Assembly: GCA_014898425.1 (NCBI GenBank)
Contig: RCSZ01000005.1
Span: 496,001-560,000 of the forward strand
Direction of reading: 5' to 3'
DNA length: 64,000 bases
Source of the DNA: Botryotinia globosa
Taxonomy: Eukaryota; Ascomycota; Leotiomycetes; Helotiales; Sclerotiniaceae
Below are positions 35,959 to 47,174 of the stretch, in pieces. The stretch's first letter is position 1; the number at the start of each line of letters is the position of its first letter. The position numbers and the translations under genes are program-made. The notes beneath the pieces are model-generated. The model made no database searches, was not told where the DNA came from, and saw only the letters and a list, made by a program, of their open reading frames with translations.

Positions 35959-36741
35959 ATGGCTGCCCGTCAACCCAGGTATGTTTTAGGACTTGCAAAC
36001 TACCATACTTCTACCTGATACTAACCGCGATCACAGATTCAATCAGCAAGTCTTGATTGACACTACCCCATTACCTGCGGATATTCCGCCCGTCACAGAG
36101 ATTGGTAGCAGTTCGGCGCCATTATTGTCAGCGAGTTTCTTCATCGGCGCAAGATGCAGACCATACAATGACGATTTCATGCAATGCAAGAATGACAATC
36201 CTGGAAAGGGAGAGATTGATTGTTTGAAGGAGGGTCGAAGAGTTACCAGATGTGCGAGGAGCGTGTAAGTGCTACTCCTTAAGAGGTTGCAGATGTGGAG
36301 CTTCAAATATCGATGAAGGGGTTTGGGATTTGGAGTAAATCTTCGCTGGATACTTCGATTTTACCATTAGAACTCTAGGCTAATCGCCAATTATAGAATT
36401 GAAGATGTGAACAAACACTGCCTTGAGGAGTTCAGGAAACACTGGCAAGTTACACTCTACGAACTCCGGATGTGATGGAATTAGTCTTATCTAATAATGT
36501 TGTAGGAAATGCCTCGATAACAACAACCAGCAACTATGGCAATGTCGACCACAGGAGTGGAAGCTCAATAAATGTGTCTTTGATAATCTGGTATGTCATT
36601 TCACAAAATCTACGATGAAGAGCAGCGACTAATCATATGGGTCGTGCATAGAAAATCGAGAAGGTTATTCCAGATACCCCCGCAGGCGAAACCCCTGTGC
36701 ATCTACGTAAAAGACAAATTTACGCACACTACGGCCCATGA
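35959..36741 (+). CDS. NDUFA8: NADH:ubiquinone oxidoreductase subunit NDUFA8 (20.8-kDa, CHCH protein)
   Basis: Five exons (35959-35978, 36037-36264, 36397-36444, 36506-36590, 36652-36741) give 156 residues. Four CX9C motifs are present: CRPYNDDFMQC, CLKEGRRVTRC, CLEEFRKHWKC and CRPQEWKLNKC. This is the twin CHCH arrangement unique to this complex I accessory subunit, which is imported into the intermembrane space and oxidised by Mia40. The fourth motif is followed by the conserved VFDNLKIEKVIPDTP. The third intron (36445-36505) starts GCAAGT rather than GT; splicing it as GC-AG restores TGG-AAA-TGC and the third CX9C exactly, so the GC donor is well supported. The other introns have GTATGT or GTAAGT donors. 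Confidence 0.95.
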
Positions 36742-37562
36742 GTTATTCATGTAGCATCGGGATCTATGGGGGCAAAGCTCCATCAAGGAATGCATGTACA
36801 TAGTGTTGACGAATCAAATGCATTTGATATTAGTTGAAGGTCGCCAAAACTTGTAGATCGGATACTTTCCTCTGAGTTCACAATCAAGCTATCCCTTCAA
36901 AAAGGTTAGTAAAAGCCTCTCAACATATGCACAATATTTCCAGCACAGCGAGCCTACAACTTGTAGAAGCATAACGGTTGTTTGTTTCAGTCGTTTGCTT
37001 CTGTTGTTTGCTTCGGTCGTTTGCATTCTTGCATTTTATTCACTACCCCGCATTTGTATCAAAACGCTGCTCCTCCCATGATCAGCTATTCACCATTTTA
37101 TCTCTATCTTTCGACTCGACAGCCTCGATCTAGCAATTTCATCTCATCTTTTCTATTCGAAGATATGCAATCGCTTTATTCAAACTATTACAAATGCAAG
37201 TCAGGCGTTGTTCGCTATTGATTATCAGTGAATTTGCCAAATTCCATACCTGATTAGATTCTCATCATCTAACGACACTTCTCCCTTTGCACGCTCACAT
37301 AACATCATCATTTGCTCACCTTTGAAGTCCTCATTGAGCCTTGAGGATCCCACCTTCACCCTTAGCGGTTCTCCATAATATCTCAATAGAGTCCGATTCA
37401 CTCTATTACCCCTCATCTTCCCTCTTCCACTTACAATCCATTTGAATTCTGCAAACCACTCGTATACACTATCATAAGGTGAGGTGTGCTGATACGATTC
37501 CCTATCCAATATTTTCACACCCCATGTTCTCAAATTCAGGTTTCTACTTGACATAAATCGCG
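36742..37562. other. Intergenic region between NDUFA8 and the GTPase gene
   Basis: About 820 bases containing the NDUFA8 3' region and the GTPase promoter. A minus-strand frame at 37225-37554 has no family features and is not called. Confidence 0.5.
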
Positions 37563-40500
37563 ATGGCAGACAAAATAATCAAGAAGGAACCTTGCTCATC
37601 TCAATCTTTCCAGGGCGACTCGATGTCTGACTGCGATAATGAGAAGCCGGCAGCCAGAACTCCAACAAAGAAGCCCGCTTCCACCAAGTTCGTAGCAAAG
37701 AAGACGATCGGCAAGTCACTCGCTGCTCTATCGTCTCAGAAAGCTGCGAATTCGGCAACCAGACCTAAAGCCCGATGGGAAAGTGATCTTTCTGGGCATC
37801 CCCGTGTGCAGGCTGTAAAGATCTTGGAGGATGCAGCTGAGCAGAGCAACACATTCATACAAGCAGCAACTGAGATCTTAAAAGAATACCAAGACAATAT
37901 ACCCGCTGTCAAGCATAGAATAGACAGACATTGTAAGTTCTTGATCTTCAATTCTTATGATCTGTTGCTGATGTGGACCATAGACCAAGTTTACAAAGAG
38001 AGGAGAGAGTGCCAAATCCACATTGGCTTTCTCGGAGGTAGTGGAACCGGCAAGTCTTCTGTTATCAATGCCCTCCTTGGCGAAGAGGATCTTCTCCCAG
38101 TCAGTGATGAAGTCGCATCAACTGCCGTCATCGTCGAAATCTCCTATAGCAATTCAGAGGATCCAGAGCGCATGTACAGTGCCACTATTGAGGGAGTCAG
38201 CAAATCAGAAATTCAACAAGAGTTGGAAGAGCTCTACGAAGACATGGCTGCATGGAATTTGGGAGTTGGAGAGGAGGAAGAAGAGGAAGAAGAGGAAGGA
38301 GAAGAGCCAGACACAGAGATAATGCAGAGAATGCAAAATACGGTTTCAAAGTACAAGTGTGTCTTTGCAGAACTCAAAACTCTCGACGACTGGGCAAAAA
38401 CCTCTGTTGACAAGCTTCTAGCAACAACCAGTGCTCAGCTTCTGATGGATAAGAAGCGCACCATAACCAAAGATAATGTAAAAGAATTCGCGGCTTCTAT
38501 AAAACCATTTATTGACACTAGCAAAACAAAAGATGGAGGTGTCGGTCATTCTTTGTGGCCTCTTGTGAAGGTCGTAAGGCTTTTCATAAAGGCCCCTATC
38601 CTCAAAGCTGGCATCGTGTTTGTCGATCTCCCAGGTGTTCACGACACCAGTGCAGCCAGAAATGCTATTGCTCGAAACCACATGAAAAGCCTCGACATTT
38701 CTTGTGTTGTCGCCCCCAGTGTAAGAGCTGGAAGTGACAAAGGCGCACATGTGATTCTCAATTCGATACAGAAGCGGGACATGCAGTTTGATGTATGTAA
38801 CCATTATTTCTCACTGAGAATATTTACTAACTCTTTCATAGGGTCTCTTCACCGCAGATTCACTTTTCTTTGTCGTTAGCAAGACTGATGACTCCTTGAA
38901 GGTGCAGCGCTACATCACAGATCATCCAGACTTGGGTGAGAACCTCGCACCAGATCTCAATGCCATTGAGGCTGAAGAGGATCAACTCAAGGACATCGAA
39001 GAGCGATTGAAAGTGCTCGTTTCAAAACGCGAAAAGGGAGTCAAAAACATTGCCAAGTTGACTGGAGTGATCAGCAAAAGCTCTAGTGGTCGAGTAGCAT
39101 CCAGACAAAAGCGCAAACGCGATGAAAGCGGTATGTTTCTTAATTTTCACTGTAAATTTATGGTTGTGTTGAATTCTTACAAAGTTTTAGTTGAGGCTGC
39201 ACTGCCAAATGATACTCTCTCTCAGGCTCAAAATGCTCGTCAAAATCTTCAGATGGAAGTCAACAGTTATTCAAACCAACTTTGGTCTTTGCAGACAAAA
39301 AAAGAAAGCTTAGAAAGCAGCCTAGCAAATAATCAGGCCTATATAAAGGCGAAATGCATCAAGAACAGGAATGATATACAGATAGCAGCAATCACCGAGG
39401 AATTCGAGACTGGTAGAAAGGAACTTGGAGAGCAGGACGCTTCAAGACCCTTGCAAATCTTTTGTGTTTCTGCGAAGGCATTCTTAGATTTGTGCAGTGG
39501 TCAAGAAGGCGAAGCTCTTGCTTGTGGATTTTTTACAAAAGCTGATACTGGTATTCCTACATTTAGAGATGCTCTGATAGCTAAGACATGGAAGACCCGA
39601 CTGCACAATTCTCGTACATTCAACGAGGGAGTCGCAAATGCTGCAGCACTACTCGATATGTGGTCGGCTGACACGATTGCAGACTTCAAAATGAAATCGG
39701 ATGAGCGAGCAGTCGTTGAGACGAAACTCGATGAGATGTACGGAGCTCTAGAACAGGTATAAATACCACAACTCATTAAGAATTTTATTATCTAACTTTG
39801 AACCAAAAGGAATTTGAGAAACTTAATGTAGACACCGCCAATGCGATAGAAAAGCTTCTCGCAGATGATTTATATCCTCAATTTGAGCTCATCGTCAGAG
39901 AGGCGTATAAAGAACAGAAGCAGTTAGTCCTCCGAGAGTGGATACAAAGACCAATCGCATGGAATACTCATCGTGCAATCAACAAGAGAATGGGGGTTTG
40001 GATCTCAGTCCGTGCTAGCAAAGACTTTGATTGGAATGAGCAATTGTATGTTGACTTGTCGTTACTTTGTGTACCTCTACTAACAATTAGAAGAAACAAC
40101 GCGTTCTTGAAGCACTTGTTAGTCTTGTGGAATGAGACTCTTCACAAAAAGCTGCCTGCGCTGAGAAAGCCGTATGACGAGCGTGTCGACACCCTCATCG
40201 CCGAATTCACTGACTTGACCTTGAGTGCAGCTGATGATATCTCACCATCCATTCGAGATAGCTTTGAGAATGTCAAAGATAGCATCTTGGCACATCGACG
40301 TCGGCTCAAGCAAACTGCTGGTGTCGTATTTGATGGCTTCGATGTTTCTGCTAAGGACATTTGGCGAATTGTTAAGACAGAGTGTGAAGAAACATGTAAG
40401 TTAGTGCTATTCCTTGTAAACGGGTTGCGTCTGACATCACCTAGGGAAAGAAATCTATCGGGAATGTGGTGATCGAAAGGGTATGTTAGCCTTATTTATT

Positions 40501-41009
40501 GTAGAACGCCCATTACTAAATACTATCTAGGGACTGGGACCTACAAGCACAACAAAAAAGCCCACAAGACCCATCTCAAAGGAGATGGTGGTCTAACTAT
40601 GTATCACAGTGCATCCGTTAAAATGCAAGAGGCTTTTCAAGAAGCTTGTCGAGAGCTTCCTGAAAAATTCGAGGGGAGTTTCGATGACAGTCTCAGAGTC
40701 ATCAAGCAAGAATTTATTGATGTCCTCGAACAACATACCGCCTCTGGAACTCGTCACAATGCAAGAAGAGTTAATTCAAAGTTCAAAGTTAATCTTCGTG
40801 CTGCTCTCGAACCCCATTTCCAACAGCTTTATAAAGCCTGGGAAGCCGAGCCTGAACCTCCGTTCCATGTCCATGATGATCACATCGTGGATGAGCCTTC
40901 TGACAGCGAGCTTTCCGACGACATTGACGAATTACTGAAATTTGGGACTCAAGAATATATGGACAGGGACGGTGAAGGCTTAGATATCGATGAACGAGAT
41001 CCATTTTAA
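37563..41009 (+). CDS. Large SLIP-GC-like nuclear GTPase (dynamin-superfamily fold)
   Basis: Reconstructed exons are 37563-37932, 37984-38792, 38842-39130, 39191-39756, 39810-40045, 40091-40395, 40445-40480 and 40531-41009, giving about 1029 residues. The G1 loop is GFLGGSGTGKSSVINALLG, the G3 motif DLPGVHDTSAARN, and SKTDD sits where the NKxD guanine-specificity motif belongs. An acidic run of nine Glu lies between G1 and G3. Coiled coils follow, with a basic SRQKRKRDE stretch that may be a nuclear signal, then a C-terminal helical domain with GTYKHNKKAHKTHLKGDGG. The layout fits fungal relatives of the nuclear GTPase SLIP-GC, a group of largely unknown function found as many divergent copies in fungi. 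The introns at 39131-39190 and 40046-40090 are multiples of three without stops, so retention would keep the frame. Confidence 0.85.
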
Positions 41010-42003
41010 GATCTAACAGTCTGCCGAAATTTGCTATGGAAGCAGCCTTGGATTCCGCCCTACACAATTTAATTCCCGCAAATCTCTCATACGATCATCT
41101 TCTTGCATTTTCAGCCCTCCAAACCACGCAAGTTCGCTTCTTTCGATTCAGCAAGCTTACGCATTCATGCAATGCGCTTCATTTATCCCAATCCCCACAC
41201 TTCAAGACCGAAACCTCTCTCAAAAGAAGCCATCAGTCGCTCTCCACATCATTATCTCCTCAAGTTTTCCTTTTCTAATTCCACGAATTCACGACAATGG
41301 TCGAAAGTATCTATTATGGTCACAAGCAATTCTTACCCATTCTCTCTTATGATGTGCGATATCACGACGTCAGGACAAGCCCAAGATATGTCTAGGCATC
41401 AAATGGACAGTGAGTGGAAGGGTCATATTAAGCTATATTCGTTGCATTTTAGTTATTGATTTGACCAAAATGGGTGACAGGCAGGATCAAGTCGCTCGCT
41501 CGCTACTTTTCTTTATTTCCTTGGTTCTTTAGTTATCTAGCTGCTAATCGAAAATTGATAAACACCAATCTTGCTGCCTATGTGAAGCCCGATGGTGATA
41601 TACGCAATATGATATGATGTAAGCGAGGGTGTCTTTGATGTAGACGCCACTAGATGAATGTTGAGAGACTTTAGGAGAATAATTCAGTTCAGGGGAAAGT
41701 GATATGATGGGGGTATATTGTGTATCTAGTATACACCAGAAAAAGGAGGGGAAGGGAATGTTCACAGAGATTTGATTCGAAATATTGGTGGAAACTGGGA
41801 TTACGATAATATGAAGATTCTGAGAAGTAGCTACCTCGGTCGATTCGCCCCTGAATGCAGAGTTGTAAAATGTATAGCACATAGAAGCAAGTACAACCAC
41901 ACGAGATAAGTCGGAAATCGCTAGAAAGGTCATGAATTTTCATTCTATATCTAATTATTTCTACCACTACGCCCCATCATGTACAAGTACAAGATTCTAA
42001 ACT
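41010..42003. other. 1-kb intergenic region between convergent GTPase and ZUO1 genes
   Basis: Contains both 3' ends. Small frames near 41036-41459 have no recognisable features. No structured repeat seen. Confidence 0.5.
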
Positions 42004-43398
42004 CTAAGCAAGGTTCTTGGCATCACCCTCCTTGAGCTTACCAGCATCAACCAATCTCTTGACCTCCTCGCTCCAGACACTCTTGATCTCATCGGCGATC
42101 TTCAAGCCGTTGAGCTTGCCAGCCAAAGCGGCGCACTCATCGGGATCGATCTTGCCTTGAACCAACTCAACATCGTTCAAGACACCGTCAATAGCAGATG
42201 CTGGTGCATCTCCACTTCCGACAAAGTAGTTGGCATCCTTGACACTGCCCTTCAAGATACGTCTGTTCTTCTTGACAGCTGCCTTAGCGGCTTCCTTAGC
42301 CTTCTTTCCTTGCTCCTTGTCGGCCTTAGCCTTCTCCTCGGCATCCTTGGCTTCCTTCTCGGCGGCCAATTTTTGAGCTTCCTTCTCAGCCTTGGCCTTG
42401 GCCTCAGCTTCCTCTCTCTCGAACTTCTTCTTGTTCTTCTCCTTGCTTGCTTCTTGTCTGAAACGCTTGATACGCTCATCAGCAGCGGAAGCATCATCCA
42501 ACAACTTTCTTAGACGAGCAGAATCCTCGGTCTTCTTCTTCTTACGTGCGTTGTTGTTCTTACGCTCCATGTGTCTTTTTTGATCACGGTTCTCGTTATC
42601 ATCTGGAACATCCTCATCTTGGTATTCAAACGATCTCCATGAATCGAAGTTGTAGAAGAAGTTGTAGAAATTCTCGACCTCCTCCTTGGAGCTGTTGACA
42701 TCGCCAAACTTGGGGACTGGCTGAACCTTGGAGAAACGACCCTCGGCCTTGAAACATGAGTTCCACTTCTTGTAAAAGAGTTTCTGGTCCTTTTGGTCTT
42801 TCTTGGATGGTGGTGCAACATCCGCGGCTTCGTCAACGGAATCGAATTGGCGACGCTTGACGGGATCGAGGAGGAGATCGGTGGCCTTTTGAATGCACTT
42901 GAAGAAGTTGTCATCTTCGGTGGCACCGGTGGCAGCTCTCTTATCAGGGTGATGCTTCAAGACCTTCTTTCTGTGTGCCTTCTTAATTTGATCTTCTGTA
43001 GCCTTGTATCTGTATTTGCTGAGACCGAGAACGGCATAGTGATCTTGGTTCTATTAATTGGTATTAGCAAAAGTATAGTGGGGTTGGCAGATATTTGAAT
43101 TTACCTTCCAGTCCTTAGCATCTCTGGACAACATCATTGGGTCTTCAGCTTCGCTGATCTCGCCAAGGTCATCATCTTCGACTTTCTTGACGTTGTTCTG
43201 GGCTTCGAGGCGATCATCCTCAGAGAAGGTACGCTTGTGACGAGCTCTGCGGGCGTGAGCGAGAAAGTGAGGACCAACAGGCTCAAGGCTTCGTTGAGTT
43301 GCAGCAGAAACGCTACCAACAGCGTTGAAATCCTTCTCGGCGGACCATCCTTCTGGAAGGACAGGGAGAGGTAAAGCGACTTGAGTATGGGACGCCAT
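42004..43398 (-). CDS. ZUO1: Zuotin, ribosome-associated J-domain co-chaperone
   Basis: Exon 1 (43398-43105) and exon 2 (43050-42004), with a 54-nt intron (GTAAAT donor, AATAG acceptor), give 446 residues, close to yeast Zuo1 (433). The J domain begins at the exon junction (NQDHYAVLGLSKYRYKA) and carries the catalytic HPD at residues ~132-134. The zuotin homology region follows (FYNFFYNFDSWRSFEY), then a long, highly charged Lys/Glu/Ala helix that contacts rRNA (KKNRRILKG), and a C-terminal four-helix bundle part. With Ssz1 it forms the ribosome-associated complex that stimulates Hsp70 Ssb on nascent chains. The coding sequence has the regular codon use of a highly expressed gene. Confidence 0.96.
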
Positions 43399-44570
43399 TT
43401 TTAATTATTGAATGCTTTATTTGCAAGTTGGAGGGGAGAAAGAAAAGGCTAGAATGCTAGGATCGAAAAAATTGTTCGCTAAATTCACCGCCCTTATTTT
43501 ATGCCGCGCAGCCGCTTGTAGATAACACTTGCCCGCGACTCCAATCATGTAAGATCTTCGCATTCAACATCCAAGTAGAACCCAGAATTCGGTCTTGAAT
43601 CATTCCCATAAAATTTTGGTGTTATTGTTGTTTAACACTGGTGCACCTCATACATACTCAGCTTGTTTTCCAATGCGTGTCAATTTTTGAACTTATTCCA
43701 ATGCTCTAGATGTGGGAATAGAAGTTTACAAATTTGGTGTAGATTATTGGCTACGGCCGAGGGCGCTCAACCAGCAACATCATTGTCAAACTACATGTTA
43801 TTCTCAGATCTTATTAGTTTAAAAGAATTAGAAAAATTGGCTTGATTGGTTGTATTGTAAACCATATAGACTATTTGAATATGACACCCTGAGTCGAATA
43901 TTCAGTGCCACTTCAACAGGTCTGATGTACTAAAAGAATGCTTAGCTAAGCAGACCAAAGTCTTTCACCAAGAGATCTTTATTATTAATGTGCTTGAACG
44001 GAATGCCTGCGCCGTATTGAGATCACGCTACATCACTTTCCTTGCGATTATTAACAGAAATTTCAGTCTTTTCATCCTCCTCACAGTGTTTGAATTCAGT
44101 CTCCCATTCTCATTGAAGATAATTCTCATTGAGGCCAATCTTTTGAGTCTCCCGCTAGTATTTGATCAACCTTGGTTCTCTCCTCGCTCTCGTTTGTAGC
44201 CGTGGGCTCTGCTTAACGAACTTCCGTCAAAGCTTTTAAGGTGCGTAGTTCAGCTCAGGTCTCTTCTCCTTCTCCTGCTTCTGCTTTTTGTTATCGCTTG
44301 TTATTTTCACTCTTCGAGTTTTTTTCAAACTATTTTCGGGCCCGTTTCGGACGGACTTCTTCATCAAGGCCTGCCCAAGTTGTGGACGGTATGGGTTGGG
44401 GCTATCCAGTAACCATAGTTGGACTAGATTTCTCAAAGTTTTCGACTTCTGCCGAACACCTTGATGTTGCTTGAAAATTCATTGGGAAGCACGATTCAGT
44501 TTCATTGTGTTCTTCAACGAATTCGCATTCTGCTAGAGGAGTTGAGCTTCTTGAATTTAAATTTGGGCTT
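43399..44570. other. 1.2-kb intergenic region
   Basis: Starts with the ZUO1 promoter and leader. Nothing coding can be supported; small plus-strand frames at 43663-43845 and 43990-44199 have no features. Sequence after 44230 is mildly pyrimidine-rich. Confidence 0.45.
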
Positions 44571-45158
44571 TCAGATGGATGACTCGAGCAAGTCGTGCAT
44601 GCGCCCTTGTCTGTCTCGCGCTATACCGTGGCGTGAAAGGCCTGAGAAACCGGGCTGGGCGCCGTAGACGCGAATACCTGCTGGTCGTTGGAAGGTTTTC
44701 TTGGGGCTCATATACAGTCTACAAATAGCCTCAAACATAGCCATTTCTCGGCGAGTTGGTTTTTTAGGCGAGTTATCTCTTGTGCTAAGATTCCGACGGT
44801 TGCCTTGTCTTTGAATTCCACTGTCTATCGTGTCGCTGTTCCATGCTATGGGTAATGTGAAAGGCCCTGGGGAAGTTGCAGTTCCATTGCAGCCCTTATT
44901 GCCTGGATATACCCAAGTAGTTGGGAATGTTCTTCTTGTGTTATCAACCTGGCTCTGTGCCTCTTTTGCCTTTCCAAAGCATCTCCTAACCCCCATGGTT
45001 TCGAACGCTGCACTATAGTCTGCATCGCGTAGTCCTGTTGACCTCCTTTCATCTTTCTTATCTGATCCATAGATAGAAGTCGCAGGATGCCTGGTTTTCG
45101 ACACAAAGCAGGGTGTGGCACAGTTCCATTGGAAATTGCTTTTTGGGGTAGTCATCAT
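44571..45158 (-). CDS. Hypothetical protein, 195 residues
   Basis: A single open frame of 195 codons starting MMTTPKSNFQWN, rich in Arg, Ser, Thr and Pro, with seven cysteines and no membrane segment or known domain. It lies in otherwise empty sequence between ZUO1 and MZM1, and its start is only ~110 bases from the MZM1 start on the other strand. Composition is more protein-like than that of neighbouring chance frames, and its length is unusual for a chance frame in this AT-level sequence. However, no family supports it. It may be a lineage-specific gene or an antisense or chance frame. Confidence 0.35.
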   Translation of the reverse strand: MMTTPKSNFQWNCATPCFVSKTRHPATSIYGSDKKDERRSTGLRDADYSAAFETMGVRRCFGKAKEAQSQVDNTRRTFPTTWVYPGNKGCNGTATSPGPFTLPIAWNSDTIDSGIQRQGNRRNLSTRDNSPKKPTRREMAMFEAICRLYMSPKKTFQRPAGIRVYGAQPGFSGLSRHGIARDRQGRMHDLLESSI

Positions 45159-45268
45159 CGCCTAGAAGAAAGACTGACAAAACGATATATTGCTATCGTT
45201 CAATTTTGTCAAAGGATAGAAGTATACTGACCAAAATATGATATGTAGTTTTACAGACATCAAAAGCT

Positions 45269-45726
45269 ATGGCATTAGCAGCCTACAGACATCTTCTCCG
45301 TGCGACTCGAGTCGCATTCAATGGTTCGTGATTTCCTGTCCATCTGACAACGAGAATTGCAAGAGCAACCAGTATCTAACCCCTTCATAGAAGATATCGC
45401 GGTCCTTACTTCCGCGCGCAAACAAGCCCGTAGCACTTTCCTCGCCAACCGATCTCTCGCTCCCAAATCACCAGAATCTGTAGCTGCCATTGCGCATGCA
45501 GAAGACGTTGCGCAATTTTTGAGACGAAACGTGGTGCAGGGACAAAAAGCAGAGGGGGATGAAAAATACAGTAGGTCAAAATCTTCACATAACGGAGGGA
45601 TCAAAATCAAGCTAACAGATTACAGAGTTAAACATTCACGAAGATACAGAACGAGGAGATAACGATACGATCAAGATGCCGAATGGCAAGAACGTTACTA
45701 TTGACGGGAAGACGTGTAAGGACTAG
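45269..45726 (+). CDS. MZM1: Mitochondrial complex III assembly factor MZM1 (LYR protein)
   Basis: Three exons, 45269-45323, 45391-45570 and 45626-45726, with 67- and 55-nt introns, give 111 residues, the usual size of fungal Mzm1. The start [17 protein letters not shown] holds the LYR-type tripeptide context ([10 protein letters not shown]). A helix [20 protein letters not shown] follows, and a conserved [16 protein letters not shown] segment marks the LYRM7/Mzm1 group. The C-terminus ([16 protein letters not shown]) is charged. In yeast Mzm1 stabilises the Rieske protein in the matrix before its insertion into complex III. Intron 1 has a CTAAC branch point, and intron 2 has GCTAAC near its end. 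All phases agree (1, 1). Confidence 0.92.
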
Positions 45727-46025
45727 GTCGTCTGAGGATACATTGGTTCCTGAAGACAATGAGACTTAGAAGCGGAAAAGTGGATATGTAAATATAGGAC
45801 GTCGAGGCCGGTAATGAGAGGGCTGAACGGGTGACATGTATAGCGAGGATGTTTTACAGAAAGATCGACACAAAGCAAAATAGGTATATGTCGTGACTAT
45901 AGAGGCCACAATTGTCATTATATGCAATGTATTTCTAGACATACAAAGAGCACTCCACTTCCCAGACTCTTTGGCTCCCCAACTCCCAAAACTCCCAAAG
46001 GAATGATTTACATTCGTCAAACCCC

Positions 46026-47174
46026 CTAATTACCGGCCAAACTGGCATATTGCACATCGCCTGCACCAGGCGGAGCAGGTACTGCTGACATACTAGCCAA
46101 GTCATCCCGAGGAGCTGCGGCTTGTGAAGCACCACCCTCAATCGCTCTTCTCTGTGAACCCGCACCCGAACTCGAAAACGCGGATCGTCCTTCTCTGCCG
46201 GTAGCTATGCGCTCATCCTTATCCATGGTACCAATGGGCCTGGGTCTTCCCCACTGTACTCTTAATGGGCAACCTGCAATTATGGCTTTTCCTTGTAAGG
46301 CTTCTGCTGCAGCGTCGGCTCCTTCTCTCGTCGCATAATTGATGAATGCGCAATGTGACATGTGCGAACAGACCAATGATCTTAATTTCCCGTATGGCGA
46401 GAAAAACTCCCTAAGCTTATATTCTGGTAAGTCGTCTTCAACACCAGTAATAAAAAGCGAAGTTATTGATTTGTCGGAAGGTGGTAAGATATCTTGAGGC
46501 CCTGGTGGTAATTGCGCCGCACTAGGGAAGGCTCTCCCTCCTCTGGCCCCGCCTCTACCACCCCGACCAGTATCCCTGCTCGGTTGTCCATCTCGTGTTC
46601 GGATCGGCCCTGGTCCCTTGGTTGCCAATGCTATTCCCTTCTCACTTTGACTTGCATTTGCGGCACCGCTACCACTACCTTCTCCATCCGTAACCACCTT
46701 TCTCCCCTTTCTGAAATAAGGCTGACTGTTCGCCAACCTCCTCAAGAGTTCTCTAGCCTTCTCATCCGTCTTTTCATACTCTTCCATTCCCTTTCCCTCC
46801 TCGATTTCCTTCTCATGATTCTGCGCATAGTATTCTCTGTTAACCTCACTCTGCGGTCCCGGTGCAATCATCTTCAACGCCGCATCTCTGACCACTATCG
46901 GTAAACCGAAACTCAAATCTAACATACAGCATTGACAACAATTCTTCAATCGCGCGCATGTGAGGCAGATATTGGTGCGTTTACTACGAGCTGTGCGATC
47001 AGCTTTCCATTGGAAGACGGTGAAAGGTCGTGTGCAAAGTTTGCATTCTTCACCGTGGTCTTGTTTAATCATTTGTACGAAAGGGTTATCGGGAAGACAA
47101 TTTTCGCAGACGGAGGGGAAGTCGGTGGTTTCCCATCCGGAGCGATTGAGATCTTGTTTGATTTGTGGTGGCAT
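46026..47174 (-). CDS. SLT11: Pre-mRNA splicing factor SLT11/ECM2 (RBM22)
   Basis: Single exon of 382 residues. The N-terminus (GWETTDFPSVCENCLPDNPF) and the cysteine pairs CENC, CKLC, CLTC and CCQCC in residues 23-83 form the zinc-binding start typical of RBM22/Ecm2. A charged linker (~115-170) and Gly/Arg-rich stretch (GRGGRGGARGG) precede one RRM (~240-315) with SLFITGV as RNP2 and SHCAFINYA as RNP1. The tail is Ala/Ser/Pro-rich and probably disordered. The protein binds U6 snRNA and intron sequence in the activated spliceosome. It is slightly longer than yeast Ecm2 and close to animal RBM22. It is divergent from ERG6. Confidence 0.95.
   Translation of the reverse strand: MPPQIKQDLNRSGWETTDFPSVCENCLPDNPFVQMIKQDHGEECKLCTRPFTVFQWKADRTARSKRTNICLTCARLKNCCQCCMLDLSFGLPIVVRDAALKMIAPGPQSEVNREYYAQNHEKEIEEGKGMEEYEKTDEKARELLRRLANSQPYFRKGRKVVTDGEGSGSGAANASQSEKGIALATKGPGPIRTRDGQPSRDTGRGGRGGARGGRAFPSAAQLPPGPQDILPPSDKSITSLFITGVEDDLPEYKLREFFSPYGKLRSLVCSHMSHCAFINYATREGADAAAEALQGKAIIAGCPLRVQWGRPRPIGTMDKDERIATGREGRSAFSSSGAGSQRRAIEGGASQAAAPRDDLASMSAVPAPPGAGDVQYASLAGN

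Noticed and set aside
37225..37554. 109-codon minus-strand frame upstream of the GTPase gene
   Set aside because: No family features, and it overlaps the expected promoter and leader of the GTPase gene.
41036..41459. Small + frames (80 and 118 codons) behind the GTPase gene
   Set aside because: Overlapping frames in different phases without recognisable features; they lie in the 3' region between convergent genes.
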